A stretch of DNA of 64,000 bases from JBFWUW01 sp050247075 (GTDB lineage Bacteria; Planctomycetota; Planctomycetia; Pirellulales; JBFWUW01), in the NCBI GenBank assembly GCA_050247075.1, contig JBFWUW010000003.1, positions 1 through 64,000 on the forward strand, given 5' to 3'. The position numbers and the translations under genes are program-made. The notes under the pieces are model-generated. The model saw only the letters and a program-made list of their open reading frames with translations. It searched no databases and had not been told where the DNA came from. Positions 43,919 through 51,487 of the stretch are shown piece by piece (position 1 is the first letter of the stretch; every line of letters starts with the position of its first letter).

Positions 43919-45085
43919 ATGCTGGGAACGACCGAAGAAGAACTTTCATCCGTTGGCCTTCTCTCCCCCTATCGCCTCTCGAAAAGAGAGCGGGGTCGGT
44001 CGAGAAGCGGTTCTTCGATTGTACCCGTGGCAAAGCGCAACATTGTAAGCACCGAGGGCCGTTTTGTCTTGACCACCTCCACGGCCATATCCCCCACCTG
44101 GCAGCGGGCCATGAAAGAGGCGGTTCGCGACCCGGCCGAACTTTGCCGCCTGCTCGACCTGCCATCGGCCTTGGCGGCCCAGGCCACGCAGGCCGATCGG
44201 CTGTTTTCGCTGTTCGTACCGCGGCCTTTTCTGGCCCGCATGAAACGGGGCGATCCGCACGATCCCTTATTGCGGCAAGTCTGGCCCGACCTGGCCGAAA
44301 CGCTGCCCGTGCCGGGTTTTTCGACCGATCCGGTCGATGACCAGTCCGCCACGTTGACGCCCGGCCTGCTGCAAAAGTATACCGGACGGGTACTTACGGT
44401 GACGACGGGGGCCTGTGCCATTCATTGCCGCTACTGCTTTCGGCGGCACTTTCCCTATGGCGAGGCCCCCAAATCGCTGGCCGATTGGCAGCCGGCCCTG
44501 GATGCCGTGGCCGCCGACCCGACGGTGGACGAGGTAATCCTTAGTGGCGGCGACCCCCTGACGCTAACCGACGCCCGGCTAGCGGAGTTTGCGGATAGGA
44601 TTGCCGCTATCCCCCATGTCCGCCGGTTGCGCGTCCATACGCGGATGCCAATTGTCATACCGCAACGGGTTTGCGATGAACTGCTGGCCTGGCTGCGCGG
44701 CACGCGTCTGACGCCGATCATGGTGGTACATGCCAACCATCCGGATGAATTGGACGATGCCACGGGCCAGGCGCTAAGGTGGCTGGTTGATGCGGGCGTC
44801 CCCACGCTCAACCAGGCCGTGTTGCTGCGGGGCGTCAACGACGATGCAGACACACTGGCCGAGCTTTGCCGGCGGCTGGTCGATCTGCGCGTGCTGCCGT
44901 ACTACTTGCATCAGCTTGACCGCGTAGCGGGTGCCGCCCATTTCGCCGTGCCAGAAGCCGCCGGCCTGCGGATGATGGAGCAACTGCACGCCCTGCTGCC
45001 CGGCTACGCCTTGCCCCGCTACGTGCGAGAAATAGCCGGCGCGGTTGGGAAGGAGATGGTGCTGCCGACGGCGGCGCGACTGTAG
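43919..45085 (+). CDS. epmB: EF-P beta-lysylation protein EpmB (lysine 2,3-aminomutase-like radical SAM)
   Basis: EpmB converts (S)-alpha-lysine to (R)-beta-lysine, the donor EpmA uses. The radical SAM cluster motif is CAIHCRYCFRRHFPY (CxxxCxxC, about residues 165-172). It also has VILSGGDPLTL, IPHVRRLRVHTRMPIVIPQRV and VLPYYLHQLDRVAGAAHF, all strongly EpmB-like. Homology with the E. coli protein begins near the segment PTWQRAMKEAVRDPAELCRLL, so the first 40-60 residues from ATG 43919 are doubtful; GTG at 44027 is an alternative. It is divergent from efp with 38 nt between starts. Confidence 0.92.
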   Translation: MLGTTEEELSSVGLLSPYRLSKRERGRSRSGSSIVPVAKRNIVSTEGRFVLTTSTAISPTWQRAMKEAVRDPAELCRLLDLPSALAAQATQADRLFSLFVPRPFLARMKRGDPHDPLLRQVWPDLAETLPVPGFSTDPVDDQSATLTPGLLQKYTGRVLTVTTGACAIHCRYCFRRHFPYGEAPKSLADWQPALDAVAADPTVDEVILSGGDPLTLTDARLAEFADRIAAIPHVRRLRVHTRMPIVIPQRVCDELLAWLRGTRLTPIMVVHANHPDELDDATGQALRWLVDAGVPTLNQAVLLRGVNDDADTLAELCRRLVDLRVLPYYLHQLDRVAGAAHFAVPEAAGLRMMEQLHALLPGYALPRYVREIAGAVGKEMVLPTAARL

Positions 45086-45107
45086 GCCCCGTCTGCCGGA
45101 CGGGGCC
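45085..45107 (+). terminator. Hairpin directly after epmB, likely terminator
   Basis: GGCCCCGTC-TGCCG-GACGGGGCC forms a 9-bp GC-rich stem that starts at the last base of the epmB stop. No T-run follows, so termination strength is uncertain. Confidence 0.5.
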
Positions 45108-45216
45108 TGGGGTTGGTGTTCTCTAAGCGGCACGGCCATCTCGACAGAAAGCGTCCGCGAGTTCCACATGGATTGCCCGGTTCGACTATCCGCATGGGCA
45201 GTTTTCACGCGCCGCC

Positions 45217-45241
45217 AGGTTCCGCCCGGCAGGCGGAACCT
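45217..45241. repeat. Palindromic repeat hairpin
   Basis: AGGTTCCGCC-CGGCA-GGCGGAACCT is a perfect 10-bp stem with a 5-nt loop, in the gap upstream of the next plus-strand gene. It resembles a REP-type element rather than a terminator. Confidence 0.5.
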
Positions 45242-45330
45242 ACTGGCCGCTGTTGCAATCGACGGGGGGAAGTAGTAGCCTGCTGGAAGTCAGTTTCCCG
45301 CCCCCGGAACGGCGTTGAGGAGGCTTGCCC

Positions 45331-45972
45331 ATGTCTACTTTCTTCTATGTTTTGCTGGCGTTGGCCGGCGATCCCGCTGATCTTTCAGCCACGGCCCCGC
45401 CCGATAGCACGACGGTTGTGGCTTCGGACGAGGCTCCTCCCGACGATGTCACCAAGATCGGCATTTCCAAACAGCGGACCGCCGGCGAACTGCGCGAAGC
45501 GGTCCATGCCACGCTGAAGCGAACCGCCGCCAAGATCAAGTCAGACCCGCACGCCGCGGCCGATGAACTGTTGCCGCTGTTCGTGGAGATCAAGCTCGAC
45601 AAGGAATTGATCAAGGAAGACCGCGACAAGTACGCCAACGTCGTGCGGCTGCGGCTGTTGAAGATTCGCGACCAGGTTCAGGCTGATGCCAAGAAGTCCC
45701 AGCAAAAATCGGCTCGCGACAAATCAAACGGTATTACCGCCTCGTCCGCCGAACAGCCAGGTAATGCCGCCGGCGGGTTGGCGCAGCAAGACCTGGGCCA
45801 GGAACTGGTCGAATTGATCGAGCGGACCATTAAACCAGAGTCGTGGGAGTCGAACGGCGGCAACGGCGTGATCATCTATTTCGCGTCGTTGCATGTGCTG
45901 GTGATCCGCCAGACCGACGAGGTTCACGAAGCCATCGGCGGCGTGGTGCATGGCCTGCGGCGGGCACAATAG
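45331..45972 (+). CDS. Secreted or membrane-anchored protein with C-terminal STN/secretin-like motif, unknown
   Basis: ATG at 45331 follows a strong GAGGAGG ribosome site by 7 nt and gives 213 residues. A short hydrophobic start (FFYVLLALAGDPADL) could be a signal peptide. Residues 45-120 are a charged helical region (LREAVHATLKRTAAKI, KLDKELIKEDRDKY). The end, ERTIKPESWESNGGNGVI then LHVLVIRQTDEVHEAIGGVV, matches a motif common near the C-termini of planctomycete secreted proteins (P-D-x-W...GG-x-G...L-x-V-x-Q-x-x-x-VH). Function unknown; an oligomerisation or STN/secretin N-like element is possible. Confidence 0.65.
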   Translation: MSTFFYVLLALAGDPADLSATAPPDSTTVVASDEAPPDDVTKIGISKQRTAGELREAVHATLKRTAAKIKSDPHAAADELLPLFVEIKLDKELIKEDRDKYANVVRLRLLKIRDQVQADAKKSQQKSARDKSNGITASSAEQPGNAAGGLAQQDLGQELVELIERTIKPESWESNGGNGVIIYFASLHVLVIRQTDEVHEAIGGVVHGLRRAQ

Positions 45973-45979
45973 CAGGGTG

Positions 45980-46149
45980 AGGATTCGGTACGAAATAACT
46001 TCCCCGTTTGGCTCCCTCTCCCGGTACTCCGGGAGAGGGTTGGGGAGAGGGGGATGTGGCGAAATAGACGCCATCAGCCGGCCCTCACCCCGGCCCTCTC
46101 CCAAAGGGAGAGGGAGTCCGCATGAGGAAGTTATTTCGTATCGGATCCT
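45980..46149. mobile_element. MITE-like inverted-repeat element, copy E1
   Basis: Inverted 24-bp ends (45980-46003 and 46126-46149) start AGGAT and contain GAAATAACTTCC, with two mismatches between arms. The centre has GAGAGGG/CCCTCTC pairs that form further hairpins. It shares end pattern (AGGA, then GAATAACTT-like) with E2 and E3. No transposase is present. It lies just before the DUF1501 gene. Confidence 0.65.
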
Positions 46150-46192
46150 AATGAACATTCCAGTAGTCGCGGGTGTGACGCGGATTGCAGCC

Positions 46193-47563
46193 ATGATGTA
46201 CACACCTTGCGACAGTCTCTTCACCCGCCGCCGCTGGCTGCAAGTGGGCGGTCTGGCGGCATCGGCCGTGGCAGCGCCTGGCTGGTCGCGGGCTGCTGGC
46301 GGCCAAGTTCGCCCTGGTGGAAAGGCGCGGTCTTGCATCCTCATCTATCTGCTGGGGGGACCGCCGCATCAGGACATGTTCGATCTGAAGCCGCACGCTC
46401 CGGCGGAGATCCGCGGGCCGTTTCAGCCGATTGGCACCTCGGTGGCGGGCCTGCAAATTTGCCAGCACTTGCCGCGGCTGGCGGCCCTGGCCGACCGCTA
46501 TGCCCTGGTCCGGTCGATCAGCCACCAGAACAACAACCACACGCCGATGATCTACTACACGCTCACGGGGCGTCCGGTGGAGTTGCCGGCGGTGGATAAC
46601 GATGTCAGTCCCCCTTCTCCCCGCGATTTTCCGCACGTTGGTTCGATCGTGGCCCGCTTCAAACCTGGCTCTTCGGAATTGCCCGCGTTTATTTCCATGC
46701 CGGAGTGCGCCGTTCGCTCGAACGAGGACAACATCCGGGCGGCCACGCCGCTGCGTGGCGGCAGGGCCGGCCTGCTGGGTGCCGCATTCGACCCGCTGCT
46801 GGTCAATGGCGATCCGCGGCAGCCCGACGCCGTCCCCCAGATGTCTTTGCCGGAAGATGTGCCGCGCGAACGGTTCCAGCGCCGCCGGGCATTGCTGGCC
46901 GCGATCGAAAGCCGGCGGCCCGACCAACTGGCGCAGAGCGGTTTTGAGGCCTTGCGCGAGACCGCCGTCCATTTAACCGGCGTGGCTGGCGAAACAGGGC
47001 TGCACTCATTGGAGAACGAGCCGGCGGAAACTCGCGATTTGTACGGACGCCATCGGTTTGGGCAAAGTCTGTTGTTGGCGCGGCGGTTCGTTGAGGCGGG
47101 CGTGCCAACCGTGGCAATCCACTTCAACCACATGACGCACTGCGACGGCTGGGACACGCACGCCAAGAACTTTGAAGCGCTGGAAAAAGAACTGCTGCCG
47201 TTGGTCGATGAAGGTGTCTCTGGACTTTTGACCGACCTGCACCGCCGCGGCCTGCTGGATGAAACAGTGGTAATGATGTACGGCGAATTCGGCCGCACGC
47301 CCAAGATCAATGCCAATGCCGGCCGCGACCATTGGGGAGCCTGCTCTAGCGCGTTGCTGGCGGGCGGTGGCATTCAAGGAGGGCGCGTCATCGGCGGCAG
47401 CGACCGGGACGCCGCCTGGCCCGCCAGCCAGCCCCACGACCCGGTTGACCTGCACGCCACCATGTACCACTGCTTGGGCCTGTCGCCGGAACTGACCCTG
47501 CATGACCAGCTCAACCGGCCGCTAGCCATCTGCACGGGCCGGGCGATTGCCGGGCTGTTGTAG
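46193..47563 (+). CDS. DUF1501 family protein
   Basis: This 456-residue protein starts at ATG 46193 (46151 and 46196 are alternatives; the former abuts the repeat element). It has a twin-arginine-like leader (FTRRRWLQVGGLAAS), then ILIYLLGGPPHQDMFDLKP, RSISHQNNNHTPMIYYTLTG, FGQSLLLARRFVEAGVPTVA, GWDTHAKNFEALEKELLP, YGEFGRTPKINANAGRDHWG and SQPHDPVDLHATMYHCLGL, all DUF1501 hallmarks. It is convergent with the large DUF1549/DUF1553 gene across a MITE-like element. In planctomycetes these two families are very often neighbours and are thought to form a secreted pair of unknown substrate. Confidence 0.93.
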   Translation: MMYTPCDSLFTRRRWLQVGGLAASAVAAPGWSRAAGGQVRPGGKARSCILIYLLGGPPHQDMFDLKPHAPAEIRGPFQPIGTSVAGLQICQHLPRLAALADRYALVRSISHQNNNHTPMIYYTLTGRPVELPAVDNDVSPPSPRDFPHVGSIVARFKPGSSELPAFISMPECAVRSNEDNIRAATPLRGGRAGLLGAAFDPLLVNGDPRQPDAVPQMSLPEDVPRERFQRRRALLAAIESRRPDQLAQSGFEALRETAVHLTGVAGETGLHSLENEPAETRDLYGRHRFGQSLLLARRFVEAGVPTVAIHFNHMTHCDGWDTHAKNFEALEKELLPLVDEGVSGLLTDLHRRGLLDETVVMMYGEFGRTPKINANAGRDHWGACSSALLAGGGIQGGRVIGGSDRDAAWPASQPHDPVDLHATMYHCLGLSPELTLHDQLNRPLAICTGRAIAGLL

Positions 47564-47610
47564 GGTGTCGCGAGCAAGGCTTCCGCGCATCGTCGTGGAA
47601 TTGCTTGCTT

Positions 47611-47709
47611 AGGAACTGGCCCGGAATAACTTCTTCATTCGACCCCTCGCCCACCGGGAGAGGGCAGGGTGAGGGGAAAAAACACCGACGTTATTCCGGG
47701 CCAGTTCCT
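47611..47709. mobile_element. MITE-like inverted-repeat element, copy E2
   Basis: Perfect 20-bp ends (AGGAACTGGCCCGGAATAAC and its complement, 47611-47630 and 47690-47709) flank a 59-nt centre with CACCGGGAGAGGGCAGGGTG-type sequence. The right end abuts the DUF1549/DUF1553 gene and overlaps its stop codon by one base, so the element supplies or borders the 3' end of that gene. Confidence 0.7.
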
Positions 47710-50700
47710 TAGCGAATCGTCACGAAGTCGTTGTGGTTCAGCAGGACGTGGATCAGCATTTCGACGGCGATGGGTTGCACGCCGGGCGGGTTAGGCGTGC
47801 GGTAACGGTCCAACAGTTTTTCGCTGGCGGCTAGTTCGGCTTCCGAGGGAGCCCGCGACAAGACCGTTTCAAACGCGGCTTGCACCAACATCGCCAGATC
47901 GGCCGGGGCCGCCGCTTCGGCGGGTGCCGGGCCGGCAGCGGCTGCCAGTACGCGCTGGGCAATCTGTTGTGCCTGCTGCATTGAGAGCAGGCTATTGGAG
48001 AGCGCCAACGCTTGTTGCGGCACCACGCTTTCTTGCCGCCGGTAGCACTCGTTGGGGTTGGCCCGGTCGAAGACCTCCAGCAGCTTCATCTGCTCGTTGG
48101 GCGTGGTGCGAAAATAGAGGCTGCGGCGGTTGTTTTGTTCGCCCAGGGTTTCCAAAATCTCCGGCCCGCCAGCGGTAAGATCCAACTTGTCGGCCAGGGC
48201 CAGCACGCTATCGCGAACGACCTCGGCCTCCATGCGGCGGGAATTCATCCGCCACAGGTAACGGTTGTTGGGGTCGGTCGCCAGATTCTTCTCAGCCGCC
48301 GGCCCGTCACCGTCGGTCGTGGCCTGGCGATACGTTTTGGAAGTGACTAGCAGCCGGTGGATGTGCTTCATGCTCCAAGCGTGGTCGGTAAACTCCACCG
48401 CCAGCCAGTCGAGCAGCGCCGGATGCGTGGGCCGCGTGCCGTTCAACCCAAAGTTAGAAACGGTGGGGACCAGCCCCTCGCCAAAATGCCGCAGCCAGAT
48501 ATGGTTGACCGCCACCCGGGCCGTCCGCGGGTTGCGGGGATCGGTAATCCAGCGGGCCAGCGCGGTGCGGCGGCCGGTGCTGGTTTGAGGATAAGCCGTG
48601 CCCAGCGGCGTGTACGCGCCGTCGTCCTTGGCGGCTGCCTGTTCGGCGGCGGTGAGCGCGGCCTGGCCCGCGTCGAGCTTTTTCTGAACTTCGGCCACGG
48701 CTTTTTCCTGGTCGGCTGGGGCGGCGTACTCGGCTTGCCGGGCATCGGCCACGGCCTGTTCCGCCTGCTGAACTTCCAGGGCGGCCTTGAGCACGGCCAG
48801 CTTGCGCTGCGCGGCGGCGGCCAGTCGGGCGGCGGCATCGGCGGCGGCCTGCCGTGCGGGCGTGGCGGTGGTTCCGTTCTCCATCGCCGCGACCTTGGCT
48901 TGTTCCGCGGAAAGGACAGCTTCCAGGGACTGCTGCTCGGCCAGGGCAATCTCGTGCAATTGCCGGCTACGGTTGAGATGCCGCTCATCGAGCGCCACGG
49001 TCCGCTCGAACTCGGTCTTGGTCGGCGGAACGAACGGCGAACGAATCTTTTCGCTGGCTTGCTCGGCCAGTCGAAAATCCTCCGGCAGTTCGTCGATAGA
49101 CAACTCGTGAAACTCCGCCGAGCCGGCGTGCGTCCACAGATTGAACGTGCCGTCCCGCCGTGCCATTGGCATGGTGTAGGCAATCGCCAATTCTCCGTTG
49201 ACCCACACATTCAGCCGCTGCCCGCGGGCCGCGATATCGACCGTGATCAATTCACCAAGTTTGATCGGCCAGGGAATGATGCCCGCGGCCGGGTACTCCT
49301 CGATGCCGTTTTGGCGGTGAAAGGCTTGAATGGTGGAGGCAGTGTTGTTGGTGGCCGAATAGACCGCTTGCCCGTCGCGAGTTTCCACGGCATCAAACGT
49401 GACACCGACCGAGTGGATGGCACCCGCCTCAAGCGTGCGGTAGCGGACGCGGGCGGCAAAGTCGCGCGGATGCGGCACGCTGCCCAACAGCGTTATCCAG
49501 GCACCCGTGTTCGCTTGCACCAGGTGGCCATCGACGTAATCCCACTGGCCGCTGGCGATCTTCCAGGCATCGGGCCGAAAAGCCGCAAAATCATCGTGAA
49601 AAAACTTGCCGTGCGCCGGCGCGGCGGCCGTTTGGCCGGCGGCCTCGCTGGCGGCAATCTCGGCCAGCCGCTGGCGGTTCTGCTCGGTTCTGGCAACTGC
49701 TTCTTGAACGGTTGCATTCGCTTGGGCCACCTCTTCGGCGGCCGCGACGCGCAGCCCAGACACAACTTGCGGCTTGAGCACGGGAAACCAGCCCGCCGGC
49801 GGCAACGCCACCGCGGCAATCGCCGGCGGTTCCAGCCCAAAGGCGGCCGGCACGCCGGGCGAGACCGGCTGCGTTTCGTCGGGATAGCGGCTGTCGCCGC
49901 GCTTGAAGAGGAATGTTTTTACGTCGATGTTCTTGTCGTAGGCCAGTGACACGCCGTGTTGCAACACCGGTCCCAGGGTGGCGTCTCTTTCGGTCCCCAG
50001 GTCGCCCGATATGGGATCGGTGCGGACATCGTGCGGTTCAAAGAAAGCCCGAAAGCGATAGTAGTCTTGCTGCGGCAGCGGATCGAACTTGTGGTCGTGG
50101 CAGCGGCAGCAGCGCATGGTCACGCCCAAAAACGCCTGGGCGGTCTGCTCGGTCGTTTCAAACATCCAGACGTTGCGGTCGAACTTGTACCAGTTGCGGC
50201 CCAAGAAGCCGGTCGCGCGGATCGTGCCGTCGTCGCCGGGGGCCAGTTCGTCGCCGGCCAGCATCTCTTGCACCATGCGGTCGTAGCCGTGGTCGGCGTT
50301 CAGCGACTCCACGATCCAATCGCGCCACCGCCAAATATGCCGCTGGCTGTAACGAATCTCGTTGATGCCGCGGCTGCCATACCAGTCGCTATAACGCCAC
50401 ACGTCCATCCAATGCCGGCCCCAGCGTTGGCCGTACAGCGGGCTGTTCAGCAACTGCTCGACCACCCGCTCGTAGGCGTCCAGCCTATCGTCCGCCAAAA
50501 ACGCCCGCAGTTCGTCGCGGGTGGGTGGAATGCCGATCAGATCCAGATAAACCCTGCGCAGCAGCACCGCCCGGTCGGCCGGCGGACGCGGCGACAGGCC
50601 GCGCTGTTCGTGTTCGGCCGCGATGAAGGCGTCAATGGGGTTGCCGGCCCACTCCGCGTTTTGAATCGTGGGCACCGCCGGCCGAGTCACCGGCTGATAC

Positions 50701-51107
50701 GACCAAAAGGTTTGCGGATCGGCCTCGGGCTCTTCGTCCTCCGGCGACGGCGCGCCTTGCTCCACCCATCGCGTTAGCAGGGCGATTTCCGCCTTGGTCA
50801 GCGAAGTCCCTTCCCCCTCGGGCGGCATGGTAAAGCCGGCCTCTCCCCGGACAACTTGCAGCAGCAGGCTTTGGCCGGCATCCCCCGGCTGCACCGCGGC
50901 CCCGCTGCCGCCGCCAGCGCGAATGCTGGCTCCGGTATCGAGCCGCAGCCCCCCCTGCTGCTTGAGCGCGCCGTGGCAAGCGTAACAACGCTGCTTGAGC
51001 AGCGGCTTGACCTGCCGTTCGTAATCAACCTCTTCCACCGCCGGCCGAGCCAGCCCGGCGCAAGAAAGCGTCAACACCACGGCCCAAGCCAGGCAAGCTC
51101 TTGGCAT
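47709..51107 (-). CDS. DUF1549/DUF1553 (PSCyt1-PSCyt2-PSD1) protein with LamG-like insert
   Basis: The start at 51107 gives 1132 codons including the stop and a signal peptide (MPRACLAWAVVLTLSCAGLARPA); a frame from 51173 adds 22 residues before it. Planctomycete cytochrome C domain (PSCyt1): KPLLKQRCYACHG near residues 36-46 binds one haem. DUF1549 (PSCyt2) covers about 115-380 and includes MRCCRCHDHKFDPLPQQDYY. A concanavalin-like domain sits around 490-650, a coiled coil with Ala/Glu/Gln heptads at about 690-830, and DUF1553 (PSD1) from about 840 to the end with RTARVAVNHIWLRHFGEGLV. A secreted multi-haem-like protein of unknown substrate, typical of planctomycetes. It is convergent with a DUF1501 gene. 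Confidence 0.93.
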   Translation of the reverse strand: MPRACLAWAVVLTLSCAGLARPAVEEVDYERQVKPLLKQRCYACHGALKQQGGLRLDTGASIRAGGGSGAAVQPGDAGQSLLLQVVRGEAGFTMPPEGEGTSLTKAEIALLTRWVEQGAPSPEDEEPEADPQTFWSYQPVTRPAVPTIQNAEWAGNPIDAFIAAEHEQRGLSPRPPADRAVLLRRVYLDLIGIPPTRDELRAFLADDRLDAYERVVEQLLNSPLYGQRWGRHWMDVWRYSDWYGSRGINEIRYSQRHIWRWRDWIVESLNADHGYDRMVQEMLAGDELAPGDDGTIRATGFLGRNWYKFDRNVWMFETTEQTAQAFLGVTMRCCRCHDHKFDPLPQQDYYRFRAFFEPHDVRTDPISGDLGTERDATLGPVLQHGVSLAYDKNIDVKTFLFKRGDSRYPDETQPVSPGVPAAFGLEPPAIAAVALPPAGWFPVLKPQVVSGLRVAAAEEVAQANATVQEAVARTEQNRQRLAEIAASEAAGQTAAAPAHGKFFHDDFAAFRPDAWKIASGQWDYVDGHLVQANTGAWITLLGSVPHPRDFAARVRYRTLEAGAIHSVGVTFDAVETRDGQAVYSATNNTASTIQAFHRQNGIEEYPAAGIIPWPIKLGELITVDIAARGQRLNVWVNGELAIAYTMPMARRDGTFNLWTHAGSAEFHELSIDELPEDFRLAEQASEKIRSPFVPPTKTEFERTVALDERHLNRSRQLHEIALAEQQSLEAVLSAEQAKVAAMENGTTATPARQAAADAAARLAAAAQRKLAVLKAALEVQQAEQAVADARQAEYAAPADQEKAVAEVQKKLDAGQAALTAAEQAAAKDDGAYTPLGTAYPQTSTGRRTALARWITDPRNPRTARVAVNHIWLRHFGEGLVPTVSNFGLNGTRPTHPALLDWLAVEFTDHAWSMKHIHRLLVTSKTYRQATTDGDGPAAEKNLATDPNNRYLWRMNSRRMEAEVVRDSVLALADKLDLTAGGPEILETLGEQNNRRSLYFRTTPNEQMKLLEVFDRANPNECYRRQESVVPQQALALSNSLLSMQQAQQIAQRVLAAAAGPAPAEAAAPADLAMLVQAAFETVLSRAPSEAELAASEKLLDRYRTPNPPGVQPIAVEMLIHVLLNHNDFVTIR

Positions 51108-51487
51108 ATCGAAAAACCCTCTGGTGAGACGATTCTTTAAGGGAGGAATGGCGTTTGACGCCGCCGCAGCCACCTAAGCGGCCAACAGGCGTCGGCGGGG
51201 CATGCTCGCGACAAAAACAGGCGCGAACATGTGTGCTACCAACCCCTCTTAGTCTAACCTGTGGGGAACATGGTTGGCTATGCGCAGCCCTACTGCAGCC
51301 AGGGGGACATCCATACTTTGAGTGTGCGTTCAAAGCCACTGCGTTGCGAACGTAACATATTGGCGCAAAGCATGTTGCGGTGAGTTAGCCGATGCACCCC
51401 GGCAAACGGCATCCGCGGGGCCACCCGGCCCAAGGGAAGCAGGTGCCCCCACGCAGGCGGCAATCGCACGCGTCCGCCACCTTCCCA
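51108..51487. promoter_or_regulatory. Upstream region of the DUF1549/DUF1553 gene, no gene seen
   Basis: This 380-nt gap separates the AAA+ gene's 3' end from the DUF1549/DUF1553 gene's start. It holds a conserved element (51295-51379, listed separately). No convincing open frame was seen, and no definite sigma70 boxes were found. Confidence 0.45.
51295..51379 (-). promoter_or_regulatory. Conserved non-coding element, copy 1
   Basis: On the minus strand this reads CGCAACATGCTTTGCGCCAA ... ACTCAAAGTATGGATGTCCC ... TGGCTGC. It aligns with copy 2 (56666-56743) over about 80 nt with scattered mismatches, in the same orientation to the downstream gene. It lies about 190-270 nt upstream of the DUF1549/DUF1553 start. 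Confidence 0.5.

Noticed and set aside
48357..49949. 530-codon plus-strand open frame
   Set aside because: Antisense to the DUF1549/DUF1553 gene, whose domains are unambiguous.
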